This document shows positions 1 through 7,428 of a stretch of 46,610 nt of DNA, piece after piece (positions within the stretch are counted from its first letter, which is position 1; each line of letters opens with the position of its first letter). Location: the NCBI GenBank assembly GCA_002317175.1, contig DCJA01000025.1:1-46610 (forward strand). The letters are read 5' to 3'. The DNA is from Lachnospiraceae bacterium UBA1712 (lineage in GTDB: Bacteria > Bacillota > Clostridia > Lachnospirales > Lachnospiraceae). The notes below the pieces were generated by a model. It was not told the origin of the DNA and ran no database searches. It worked only from the letters and a program-made list of their open reading frames with translations. Made by a program: the position numbers and the translations under genes.

Positions 1-64
1 CTTTTGCGAATAGTTAGATGCCGAAAAACTACTACTATTTTATTTCAAAATTTGGAGGAAAAAC

Positions 65-529
65 ATGGCAACAGCTTCTAAAAAAGCTCGTGAACAAATG
101 TATCGTGAGCAAAGTAAAAAGAAATTTGATGAACAGCGTAGTCTGTTAATAAAACCTAATCTGATATGTGTAATTGTTGAATTAGTATTATTTATTATAT
201 TAATGATTATGGATGGTCCAAATGTAATATTTGACAGCTCATCATTATTATTTTCTGTACTGTTGATTGTTATGATTGTATTACCTTTGATATCTTTGCT
301 TGTGGTGTTCTTATCAAAAACAACTGCTCACCTACTTATTACGATGTCGATTAATCAGTTGTGTGTATTTCCTCTGATTATTGGATATTTCGTTAAATAC
401 GAAGATATGAAAAACTGTAGTTCATATCATATGCTGATTTTCTATTTCTTTTTCTTTATGGTATACCTGGCAATGACTACATATATGTTTAATCACAAAT
501 CTAAGTTTGTTTCTCTGGAAGAAAAATAA
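65..529 (+). CDS. Small polytopic membrane protein of unknown function
   Basis: I do not recognise this 154-residue protein. The first 30 residues are polar and basic, rich in Lys, Arg and Gln. They are followed by four hydrophobic stretches, at roughly residues 32-48, 61-85, 87-108 and 124-141, so it should be a four-helix inner-membrane protein with a cytoplasmic N-terminal tail. The start is well supported by GGAGG at 54-58, six bases before the ATG. It is the only gene before the lexA region and its promoter lies outside the window. No catalytic motif is visible. Its reading frame is AT-rich like its neighbours. Confidence 0.7.
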   Translation: MATASKKAREQMYREQSKKKFDEQRSLLIKPNLICVIVELVLFIILMIMDGPNVIFDSSSLLFSVLLIVMIVLPLISLLVVFLSKTTAHLLITMSINQLCVFPLIIGYFVKYEDMKNCSSYHMLIFYFFFFMVYLAMTTYMFNHKSKFVSLEEK

Positions 530-630
530 CTAGTATTAAATAATAGGAGAGTTACTCTTCTATCTTTGTATATCACATTGTTTCGCATAGTTGATTCATA
601 TAGTAATGTATGGTTTGTTAGTGTGATTAT

Positions 631-670
631 AAATTGTAAATTGAAGGTACAAATTGTATATTGAAGGTAT
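631..670. repeat. Tandem direct repeat, two 20-bp copies
   Basis: Two adjacent 20-base copies (631-650 and 651-670) share the core TTGAAGGTA and differ at about two positions. They lie in the 208-base gap between the membrane protein and the YneA-like gene, just before a strong hairpin. The rest of this gap (530-630) shows nothing I can interpret. Confidence 0.6.
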
Positions 671-674
671 TATA

Positions 675-708
675 AAAGCCAATGTATTTACTACAATACA
701 TTGGCTTT
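675..708 (-). terminator. Hairpin terminator of the YneA-like gene (possibly bidirectional)
   Basis: A perfect 14-bp stem (675-688 with 695-708) encloses a six-base loop. Read on the minus strand it is followed by a T-rich run, which suits termination of the gene ending at 738. It could also end the plus-strand membrane-protein transcript, although the T-run on that side is broken. Confidence 0.6.
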
Positions 709-737
709 ACGTTTATATTACTCTTCTGTACAACTGA

Positions 738-1100
738 TTATTTAACTTCTAATGAATAATATGGAACAATTATGTAGTTACCAGCCTTTAGATCATCAGC
801 ATCTATAGAATTGATCATGCATACTTCTTCGATATAATCCGAACTATTCTTATAGTGTTCACCATATGTATTATAATATTCTGTAATTGTATCTCCTGGC
901 ATAATTGCAATGCTTGTATAGTACTTGTGATAATTATCAGCTGCCTTAGCTTTAGAACCAAGACCACTAACAAATACTGATAATACAACAGCAATCATTA
1001 ATGTAGATAAAAGTAAGCCAAGTTTTCTTGTAACAACCTGCTTCTGTCTTGGTGTTAATACTCTGTTTCTTTTATTATATCTTTTATTTACCTTTTTCAT
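738..1100 (-). CDS. YneA-like SOS-induced cell division suppressor (LysM-type)
   Basis: This 120-residue protein has a very basic N-terminus (residues 1-28), one hydrophobic segment at about 29-46, and an exported domain. The exported domain resembles LysM: it carries a PGDTI motif near residue 69, an IN pair near 97, and ends in a VPYY-type strand. That architecture, placed divergently next to lexA, is the known arrangement of YneA, which delays septation during the SOS response. The start is supported by GAGGTGAG just upstream. The promoter is very good: TTGACA at 1175-1180, 17 bases, TATAGT at 1152-1157. LexA-box-like sites cover it. YneA identity is inferred from architecture and context, not from close sequence recognition. 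Confidence 0.72.
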   Translation of the reverse strand: MKKVNKRYNKRNRVLTPRQKQVVTRKLGLLLSTLMIAVVLSVFVSGLGSKAKAADNYHKYYTSIAIMPGDTITEYYNTYGEHYKNSSDYIEEVCMINSIDADDLKAGNYIIVPYYSLEVK

Positions 1101-1151
1101 AATCTCACCTCATATATCCGAACAAATGTTACGAACAACTGTTCTATACAT

Positions 1152-1180
1152 ACTATATCGAACATACAATCGAATGTCAA
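1152..1180 (-). promoter_or_regulatory. SigA-type promoter of the YneA-like gene
   Basis: TTGACA at 1175-1180 and TATAGT at 1152-1157 (minus strand) are separated by exactly 17 bases. The spacer contains a LexA-box-like sequence (1159-1172), so bound LexA would block RNA polymerase directly. Confidence 0.8.
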
Positions 1181-1243
1181 TAGAAAATCGAACATTTTTT
1201 CGGAACAAATTTTCGATTTTTACTTTTAATTAGATATATTCTC

Positions 1244-1252
1244 TGTTATAAT
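1244..1252 (+). promoter_or_regulatory. lexA extended -10 promoter
   Basis: TGTTATAAT at 1244-1252 forms an extended -10 (TGn plus a perfect TATAAT). The matching -35 region (around 1224-1229) is poor, as is common with extended -10 promoters. A LexA box begins two bases downstream, at 1254, which indicates autorepression. Confidence 0.7.
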
Positions 1253-1293
1253 ACGAATAGAAGTTCGATTTTGGCCTATGAAAGGATATGTTT

Positions 1294-1920
1294 ATGGGAT
1301 ACGGAAAGATAAGTACTAAACAGCAGCAAATATTAGAATATATTAAAGAAGAGATTTTAAAAAGAGGCTATCCACCAGCAGTTCGTGAGATCTGTACTGC
1401 AGTTGGTCTGAGTTCTACATCTTCTGTCCATGCTCATCTTGAGACTCTTGAGAAGAATGGATATATCAGACGAGATCCTACCAAACCTCGTGCTATTGAG
1501 ATTTGTGATGATAATTTCCAGATGGTTAGAACTGATATGGTATCTCTGCCAGTTATTGGTCAGGTTGCTGCAGGTGCACCTATTCTTGCTGAGCAGAATA
1601 TTGACAGCTACTTCCCTGTTCCAGCTGATATGGTTCCAAGTGGAGCCCCTTCCTTTGTACTGAAGGTTAAGGGCGATTCTATGATTAATGTTGGTATATA
1701 TTCAGGAGATCAGATATTTGTTCAGAGTTGCAATTCTGCAAAGAATGGAGATACTGTTGTAGCACTTATTGATGATTCTGCTACTGTTAAGACTTTTTAT
1801 AAAGAAAAGGATCATATCAGACTTCAGCCTGAAAATGATACTATGGATCCTATTATTGTTGATGACTGCCAGATACTTGGTAAGGTTTTTGGCGTATTCA
1901 GATTATATAAGCATTTCTAG
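1294..1920 (+). CDS. lexA: LexA SOS transcriptional repressor
   Basis: LexA represses SOS genes and cleaves itself when stimulated by RecA filaments. Counting from the start used here (208 residues), the N-terminal winged-helix domain covers about 1-68. The cleavage bond is Ala93-Gly94 in VAAGA. The catalytic Ser is Ser129 in GDSM and the Lys is Lys166. An in-frame ATG at 1288 is only two bases after the AAAGGA motif (1281-1286). The ATG at 1294 is seven bases away and gives the usual LexA N-terminus, so I prefer it. The gene is divergent from the YneA-like gene and convergent with hisIE. Confidence 0.96.
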   Translation: MGYGKISTKQQQILEYIKEEILKRGYPPAVREICTAVGLSSTSSVHAHLETLEKNGYIRRDPTKPRAIEICDDNFQMVRTDMVSLPVIGQVAAGAPILAEQNIDSYFPVPADMVPSGAPSFVLKVKGDSMINVGIYSGDQIFVQSCNSAKNGDTVVALIDDSATVKTFYKEKDHIRLQPENDTMDPIIVDDCQILGKVFGVFRLYKHF

Positions 1921-1935
1921 GATATTTAAAAAATT

Positions 1936-1967
1936 AAGCTCTGTTACTATTTTTAGTAACAGAGCTT
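1936..1967. terminator. Bidirectional terminator between lexA and hisIE
   Basis: A perfect 14-bp stem (1936-1949 with 1954-1967) with a TTTT loop is flanked by T-rich DNA downstream on both strands. It therefore serves lexA on the plus strand and the his operon on the minus strand. Confidence 0.85.
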
Positions 1968-1977
1968 TTAGTTATTA

Positions 1978-3267
1978 TTATCTTTTAGCTAATTCTTCAC
2001 ATATCTCTTCCCATGTTACATCTTTTTCGGCCATGAGAACCATGCAATGATATAAGAAATCACTAATCTCATATTTGATTTCGTTAGGATTTGGATTCTT
2101 GGCAGCTATAACTATTTCTGTTGCTTCCTCTCCTAACTTCTTTAGAATCTTATCTATACCCTTGTCGAAGAGATAATTGGTATATGATCCTTCTTTTGGA
2201 TTAACTTTTCTGTCTTTAATAACATCAAAGACTTCCTCAAATACTTTAATAGGATTATGTTCTTTTCTGACTTCCTTTGAATAAAGATTTGTATAGAAGC
2301 ATGTCTTATTGCCTGTATGGCAGGCAGCTCCTACCTGAATTACCTTACAAAGTATTGTATCCTTATCACAGTCTATTTCCATTGACTGAAGATACTGATA
2401 ATGACCAGATGTAAGGCCCTTTACCCAAAGCTCATCACGAGAACGGCTGTAATAGGTCATAACGCCTGTATCCAGGGTCTTAAGATAAGCCTCCTCATTC
2501 ATATAGGCTAACATAAGAACTTCGTCTGTTTTAACGTCTTGAACAACTACAGGAACCATTCCATCTGAATTCTTCTTGATTTCACTCCAAGGCATAGCTA
2601 TTTTTTTGAGTGTTGTCTGAATTCCATTTTCAGCAAATATAGCCTTCAGATTCTTGATGTTTTCGACATTTTCACTTATAACTTCACCACTGATACCTAC
2701 GATATTTTCCTGAGAGAATATCTCGATAAGCTTTTCAAGGCTGATTTCCGGAAGCAAAGAAATATAAGGAAGCTTACAAATCTCAGCAGCATCAATAATT
2801 TCTTTATGATACATAAATAATACTGAATCAGCAAATTCTTCTATTTCAGCAACATGTCCTGAAAGCTCAGTAGAATCTTTAACAGATACGATAATCTTAT
2901 CTTTACCAAATTTCTTTGATACTTCTTCAAGAATTGCAATATTAGATTCTTTGGAGAAATTAAGAGCAGCTTTTGCGCATCCAGCATATAACAGCTTCTT
3001 AATATCTTCCATTCTCTTAACATTACCTGCACCATATACAGGAATATTGACAGCCTCACATATAGCTTTAATTTCATCTAATGCAGCTTCGTGAGCTTCA
3101 TCCTCATTTGGGGATAAATCAAAAAGTAAAATTACATCAGCATCATTGGCTGCATAATAAAGAGCTAAATTTATTGGATTTGCATCTACCAGTGTATAAT
3201 CGTTGAAGCCTTTTACAGCTGTCTGATTATAAAGATATATGCATGGAATCATCTTCTTGACTTTCAT
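1978..3267 (-). CDS. hisIE: HisIE bifunctional enzyme with an N-terminal degenerate HisF-like domain
   Basis: The C-terminal part catalyses two early histidine steps: phosphoribosyl-AMP cyclohydrolase (HisI, about 220-325, with WVKGLTSG, DCDKD and the metal site ACHTGNKTCF) and phosphoribosyl-ATP pyrophosphohydrolase (HisE, about 335-429, with KLGEEATE and EISDFLYH). The first 215 residues align well with the HisF/HisA barrel, for example IPC at the first strand, VKG, and a central IPVYGAGN. However, the catalytic Asp after IPCL is Tyr here (IPCIYL), and the second catalytic Asp of the AIDAK motif is Lys (SVKDS). The barrel is therefore probably not a working cyclase. The start directly abuts the hisB stop codon, with AAAGGAG upstream, so translation is likely coupled. 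It is the last gene of the operon. Confidence 0.93.
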   Translation of the reverse strand: MKVKKMIPCIYLYNQTAVKGFNDYTLVDANPINLALYYAANDADVILLFDLSPNEDEAHEAALDEIKAICEAVNIPVYGAGNVKRMEDIKKLLYAGCAKAALNFSKESNIAILEEVSKKFGKDKIIVSVKDSTELSGHVAEIEEFADSVLFMYHKEIIDAAEICKLPYISLLPEISLEKLIEIFSQENIVGISGEVISENVENIKNLKAIFAENGIQTTLKKIAMPWSEIKKNSDGMVPVVVQDVKTDEVLMLAYMNEEAYLKTLDTGVMTYYSRSRDELWVKGLTSGHYQYLQSMEIDCDKDTILCKVIQVGAACHTGNKTCFYTNLYSKEVRKEHNPIKVFEEVFDVIKDRKVNPKEGSYTNYLFDKGIDKILKKLGEEATEIVIAAKNPNPNEIKYEISDFLYHCMVLMAEKDVTWEEICEELAKR

Positions 3268-3852
3268 TTATATTACTCCTTTAGTACTTGCAACACCTTC
3301 AATTCTTGAATCAAAAGAAGTTGCTTCGTCAAGTGCCTTTGCGAATGCTTTAAAGATTGCTTCAATCATATGATGAGCATTGACACCGCTTAACATTTTA
3401 ACATGAATGTTCATCATAGCGCTATAGCTTATGGCATAGAAAAACTCTCTTACCATGTCTGTTTCCATTTCTCCACATTTTTCTACAGGAAATTCACAAT
3501 CAAAATCAAGATATGGTCTTCCACCAAGATCTATTGATACAAGAGCAAGAGCATCATCCATAGGAAGAATAAAATAGCCGAATCTCTTTATGCCCTTCTT
3601 ATCTCCTACAGCTTCCTTGATAGCCTGGCCAATAACAATACCGCAGTCTTCTATGCTGTGATGTCCATCAACAACAAGATCACCGTCGATTTTAACATTC
3701 ATATCAAAAAGTCCATGTTTGCTAAAGCCTTCAAGCATATGATTGAAGAAACCGATGCCTGTATCAATATTAGACTGTCCTTTTCCGTCAAGATTAAGTT
3801 CAACTTTAATCTTGGTTTCTGATGTATTACGTTCTACAACTGATTTTCTCAT
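3268..3852 (-). CDS. hisB: Imidazoleglycerol-phosphate dehydratase
   Basis: HisB dehydrates imidazoleglycerol phosphate to imidazoleacetol phosphate in the cytoplasm. The 194-residue protein is the monofunctional form, without the phosphatase domain found in enterobacteria. Both metal-binding His clusters are visible: HHSIEDC near residue 64 and NAHHMIE near residue 159. A third feature is FFNHMLE near residue 35. AAAGGAG stands eight bases before the ATG. The gene lies between hisD (24 bases upstream) and hisIE (no gap). Confidence 0.97.
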   Translation of the reverse strand: MRKSVVERNTSETKIKVELNLDGKGQSNIDTGIGFFNHMLEGFSKHGLFDMNVKIDGDLVVDGHHSIEDCGIVIGQAIKEAVGDKKGIKRFGYFILPMDDALALVSIDLGGRPYLDFDCEFPVEKCGEMETDMVREFFYAISYSAMMNIHVKMLSGVNAHHMIEAIFKAFAKALDEATSFDSRIEGVASTKGVI

Positions 3853-3876
3853 ATATACTCCTTTAGAGATTATTTA

Positions 3877-5166
3877 TTAGTCCTCGAATCTTACTGCAAC
3901 TGAGTTTGCGTGTGCTGTAAGACATTCCTGCTTTGCAAAATATTCAATCTTGTCATGAACTGCCTTTAAGCCTTCTTCTGAATAACTGATTATACTTGTT
4001 TTTTTAGTAAAATCATCAACATTTAATGGTGAGAAGAATTTAGCAGTTCCATTTGTAGGTAAAATATGATTTGGACCTGCAAAATAATCACCAAGTGGTT
4101 CTGATGAATATGGTCCAATAAATATAGCACCGGCATGTCTGATCTTTGTCATGATCCTTGCACTGTCTTTAGCCATTATTTCAAGGTGTTCGCTGGCTAT
4201 TTCATTGGCAGCATCAATAACAGCATCCATATCATCTGCTACAAGGATATATCCATAATTATCAAGAGATTTCTGAATAATCTCTTTACGTGATAACTGT
4301 GATGTGAAGATATCAACCTGCTCACTAACCTGCTTAGCAAGTTCTTCACTTGTTGTAAGCAAAATAGCGCTGGCAAGTTCATCATGTTCAGCCTGGGATA
4401 AAAGATCAGCTGCAACATATCTTGGATTAGCAGTCTCGTCTGCAATAACAAGAATCTCACTTGGGCCGGCAATTGAATCAATACCTACCTGACCAAATAC
4501 AGCTTTTTTAGCAAGCGCTACAAAGATATTACCAGGACCTGTAATCTTATCAACCTTTGGAATGGATTCTGTTCCGTATGCAAGTGCAGCAACTGCCTGA
4601 GCACCACCGATTTTGTAGATTTCATCTACACCTGCGATATCAGCAGCTACAAGTGTTATTGGATGTACACGGCCTCCTACTGCTGGAGTAGCAAGAACGA
4701 TTTTTTCAACACCTGCAACCTTTGCTGGAATAATGTTCATAAGTACACTGCTTGGATAATAAGCTTTTCCACCTGGAGCATAGCAACCAACGGAATCAAT
4801 TGGAGTTATCTTCTGTCCTAAGATAGAACCATCTTTTTTGTTGAAGAACCAACTGTCTCTGAGCTGCTTTCTGTGAAAAACTCTTATGTTTTCAGCAGCT
4901 TCTTCAAGAATATCAATAAACTCGGTGCTGACTTCTTTGTAGGCAGCCTCTATTTCAGCTTTTGAAACCTTAACATTGCTGGCATTAATATCCCATTTAT
5001 CAAATTTGGAGGTTAATTCAAATACAGCTTCGTCACCTTTGGCTTTAACGTCGCTAAGTATCTGATTAACAGTTTCTTCATACTGTGTATACTGACTAGG
5101 ACTTCTTTTTAACAAATCCTTGAGTATATTATTTTTTGTTTCATCTGTTAATTTAACTATTCTCAT
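3877..5166 (-). CDS. hisD: Histidinol dehydrogenase
   Basis: HisD performs the last two oxidations of histidine synthesis, from histidinol to histidine, using NAD and zinc. Family motifs are present throughout: GKAYYPSS, ATPAVGG, KITGPGN, GPSEILVIAD, the active-site region AEHDELA, and DYFAGPNHILPT near the C-terminus. The frame is open to a TTG at 5178. The ATG at 5166 has GAGG seven bases upstream, lies one base after the hisZG stop codon, and gives 429 residues, normal for the family. I therefore chose it. The neighbours confirm the role. Confidence 0.97.
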   Translation of the reverse strand: MRIVKLTDETKNNILKDLLKRSPSQYTQYEETVNQILSDVKAKGDEAVFELTSKFDKWDINASNVKVSKAEIEAAYKEVSTEFIDILEEAAENIRVFHRKQLRDSWFFNKKDGSILGQKITPIDSVGCYAPGGKAYYPSSVLMNIIPAKVAGVEKIVLATPAVGGRVHPITLVAADIAGVDEIYKIGGAQAVAALAYGTESIPKVDKITGPGNIFVALAKKAVFGQVGIDSIAGPSEILVIADETANPRYVAADLLSQAEHDELASAILLTTSEELAKQVSEQVDIFTSQLSRKEIIQKSLDNYGYILVADDMDAVIDAANEIASEHLEIMAKDSARIMTKIRHAGAIFIGPYSSEPLGDYFAGPNHILPTNGTAKFFSPLNVDDFTKKTSIISYSEEGLKAVHDKIEYFAKQECLTAHANSVAVRFED

Positions 5167-5167
5167 T

Positions 5168-6799
5168 TTATGCCTCAATTTTCTCTTTTAATTTATTAAT
5201 AATAGTACGAATTCTGTCACCGTGCATCTGCATACTTACCTGATTAACAATCATTCTTGCAGACAGATTACAGATCTCTTCAAGTACTTCAAGTCCGTTT
5301 TCACGTAATGTTGAGCCTGTTTCTACGATATCTACAATTACATCACCAAGACTGACAATAGGACCAAGCTCTACTGAACCATTTAACTTAATAATATCTA
5401 CAGTCTGATGCTTTTTGTTGTAGAAATAGTCCTTGGCAATAACAGGATATTTTGAACATACTCTGATCATCTCATGATGCTTGAGCAGCTCTCCGGCTTC
5501 TTTAGGACCACATACACACATACGACACTTACCAAAGCCAAGATCAAGTACTTCATATACTCTTCTTTCTTCTTCCATAATGGTGTCCTTACCAACTACA
5601 CCTATATCTGCAGCACCATACTCAACATATGTTGGAACATCTGGGCCTTTTGAGAGGAAGAATTTGAGCTTGAGCTCTTCATTAACAAAGATAAGCTTTC
5701 TGGTATCCTTATCTTTCATTTCTTCACATGTGATACCGATTTCTTCGAGCAATTCAAGGGTCTTATTAGCAAGACGACCCTTGGTTAATGCAAAAGTCAG
5801 ATATTCATCATTTCCATTGTCCTGTCTGTTAAGCGCATTCAGAAGATCATCTACAACTACAACAAAACCAATTGCAGGAGCATCTTTACCAAATTGACCA
5901 AGAAGGTTATCATATCGACCACCTTTGACAATGGCATCTCCATTACCTAATGCATATCCCTTGAATATCATACCAGTATAATAGTTGTATTTGCTAAGCA
6001 TACTTAAATCAAAGAATATATACTCAGAAAGACCACAGTCCTCAATAGCCTTATAAAGCTCAATAAGCCTGTTTACAGCCTGCTTTGATCTTTCGTTGCT
6101 TACTACACCTAAAGCCTTATTTAAGGCATCTAAACCGCCTACGAGGTCATTGATTGATAATATCTTGTCCTGAACTGATTTGTCGAGATCAAGATTGACC
6201 ATATATTCCTGAGCAGCAAAAAAGTTTTTATTAGATACATATTCTCTTAAGGACAGTTCTATTTCGTTGCTAAGCTTTAACTCTTCACACAAACCTCTGA
6301 AGAATTCAACATTACCAATGCTTAACTTGAATTTGTTTAAGCCTGCTGATTTGAGTGTCTGGATTGCAAGACGTATAACTTCTGCATCTGAATCACATCC
6401 ACCTTCTCCTATAAGCTCTACACCCATCTGAGTGGTTTCCTTAAGCTTACCCTGGAGTTCTGCTACATTAACAAATGTATTACCCTTATAGGTAAATCTA
6501 AGAGCCTTATTCTCTTCCATAAAATACTTGGCAGCACATCTTGCAATACTTGGAGTGAAATCACTTCTAAGTACCATGGTCTGACCGTTATTATCTGTTA
6601 TCTTATAAAGACCGTTTGTATCTGTAGTTCCAATATCTCCGCTAAATAAGTCAAAATATTCAAAACTAGGAGTCTGGATATCTTCATAACCATATGAAAT
6701 AAACATTTCGTGGATTGTATTTTCAACCTGCAGTTTCTTATTGTATTCTTTTCCGTAAATATCTCTTACACCATCTGGTGTATGTAATAACTGTTTCAT
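5168..6799 (-). CDS. hisZG: HisZ-HisG fusion: ATP phosphoribosyltransferase with its regulatory subunit
   Basis: This enzyme starts histidine synthesis by joining ATP and PRPP. Short-form HisG normally needs a separate HisZ, a class II His-tRNA synthetase paralog, for activity and feedback inhibition. Here both lie in one 543-residue chain. Residues 1 to about 330 are HisZ-like (TPDGVRDIYG at the start, LRSDFTPSIAR, YTGMIFKGY, GGRYDNLLGQFG). Residues from about 335 are short HisG (LTKGRLANKT, AADIGVVGKD, VDIVETGSTLRENGL). The sequence is continuous with no sign of a frameshift. It is the first gene of the operon, with GGAG before the ATG and its own promoter at 6861-6889. A fusion would fix the 1:1 stoichiometry of the complex. 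Confidence 0.93.
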   Translation of the reverse strand: MKQLLHTPDGVRDIYGKEYNKKLQVENTIHEMFISYGYEDIQTPSFEYFDLFSGDIGTTDTNGLYKITDNNGQTMVLRSDFTPSIARCAAKYFMEENKALRFTYKGNTFVNVAELQGKLKETTQMGVELIGEGGCDSDAEVIRLAIQTLKSAGLNKFKLSIGNVEFFRGLCEELKLSNEIELSLREYVSNKNFFAAQEYMVNLDLDKSVQDKILSINDLVGGLDALNKALGVVSNERSKQAVNRLIELYKAIEDCGLSEYIFFDLSMLSKYNYYTGMIFKGYALGNGDAIVKGGRYDNLLGQFGKDAPAIGFVVVVDDLLNALNRQDNGNDEYLTFALTKGRLANKTLELLEEIGITCEEMKDKDTRKLIFVNEELKLKFFLSKGPDVPTYVEYGAADIGVVGKDTIMEEERRVYEVLDLGFGKCRMCVCGPKEAGELLKHHEMIRVCSKYPVIAKDYFYNKKHQTVDIIKLNGSVELGPIVSLGDVIVDIVETGSTLRENGLEVLEEICNLSARMIVNQVSMQMHGDRIRTIINKLKEKIEA

Positions 6800-6831
6800 A
6801 AATTCTCCGTTTCACTTTACTGTAGTAGAGT

Positions 6832-6853
6832 GGTAGCGTGCTAATTCGCTACC
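6832..6853 (-). promoter_or_regulatory. 5' leader hairpin / palindrome of the his operon
   Basis: GGTAGCG (6832-6838) and CGCTACC (6847-6853) form a perfect 7-bp inverted repeat with an eight-base loop. From the promoter spacing, transcription should begin at or near 6853-6855, so the hairpin would form the very 5' end of the mRNA. It could protect the transcript or be a repressor operator. No T-box core sequence or His-rich leader peptide is visible. Confidence 0.5.
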
Positions 6854-6860
6854 TTGATGT

Positions 6861-6889
6861 AGTATATATGATAGTCTTTGATAAGTCAA
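6861..6889 (-). promoter_or_regulatory. SigA-type promoter of the his operon
   Basis: TTGACT (6884-6889) and TATACT (6861-6866) on the minus strand are separated by 17 bases. It overlaps the last codons of recU and is well placed for hisZG. Confidence 0.78.
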
Positions 6890-7428
6890 CTATTATTATC
6901 CCTAAGTCTTAAATCTTTATTGATGTAGTCTAAATATGGGATAAATATGGGCTTAACATTTTCAAAGAAAAATTCTTCATCCAGCTCATCAAATCTAAAG
7001 CTTTTGCGTCCTCCAGCTAATGCACGTTCCCAATATATAAGCAGTTCTGAAAGCCTTAGATAGTAAAACTTATCTTTCTTGCTGAAATATATCAGGAAAA
7101 ATGCTATTCCCCCCTGGTTTTCGAATTCTTTCATGAATTCAACCTGATGTTCATGTATATTTTGAAGAGAAAATGTATCATAGGCACATTCTTTTGCATC
7201 AAAGCATATTGGAATTGTCTGAGCTACACCAATATAATCGACAGTACTTTTCTTTTCAAAATAAGCCAGAGTAATCTGCTTGGTTTTGGAATCCATGTTA
7301 ATTGGAGTTATAGGTGTAGGAACCTTTTGAATCAAGGCAAGATGATTACTCAGATATTTATCATTTGTAAGGTTAATCAGTTCTTCGAGAAATGAGCCTC
7401 GAAGTCCTCTTGATTTAAATGTTGGCAT
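6886..7428 (-). CDS. recU: Holliday junction resolvase RecU
   Basis: RecU cuts Holliday junctions in Gram-positive bacteria, working with RuvAB, which is also encoded in this window. The 180-residue protein shows the family pattern: an N-terminal RG...LEELINLTN segment, KVPTPI near residue 35, the nuclease core STVDYIGV...CFDAKE around residues 60-78, and a later LLIYWERALAGGRKS segment. Its start lies inside the upstream pseudouridine synthase gene, giving a 52-base overlap in another frame. The conserved N-terminus requires this start. The ribosome binding site is weak. It is shorter than Bacillus RecU because it lacks the long N-terminal arm. Confidence 0.93.
   Translation of the reverse strand: MPTFKSRGLRGSFLEELINLTNDKYLSNHLALIQKVPTPITPINMDSKTKQITLAYFEKKSTVDYIGVAQTIPICFDAKECAYDTFSLQNIHEHQVEFMKEFENQGGIAFFLIYFSKKDKFYYLRLSELLIYWERALAGGRKSFRFDELDEEFFFENVKPIFIPYLDYINKDLRLRDNNS

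Larger units (their letters stand above)
1119..1267. promoter_or_regulatory. Cluster of six LexA boxes (SOS operators)
   Basis: The Gram-positive LexA consensus is CGAAC-N4-GTTCG. Matches, scored over the ten fixed bases, are: 1119-1132 CGAACAAATGTTAC (8), 1132-1145 CGAACAACTGTTCT (9), 1159-1172 CGAACATACAATCG (8), 1189-1202 CGAACATTTTTTCG (9), 1202-1215 GGAACAAATTTTCG (8) and 1254-1267 CGAATAGAAGTTCG (9). The last lies immediately downstream of the lexA -10 box, and the third lies between the -35 and -10 of the divergent gene. One cluster can therefore repress both genes. Confidence 0.82.

Noticed and set aside
5481..5897. Plus-strand open frame of 138 codons antisense to hisZG
   Set aside because: It mirrors the codon pattern of hisZG, has no ribosome binding site and shows Ser/Leu-rich low-quality composition typical of antisense shadows.
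6800..6860. T-box or His attenuator in the his leader
   Set aside because: The leader is only about 55 bases, has no T-box sequence and no short reading frame rich in His codons. Only a simple hairpin is present.
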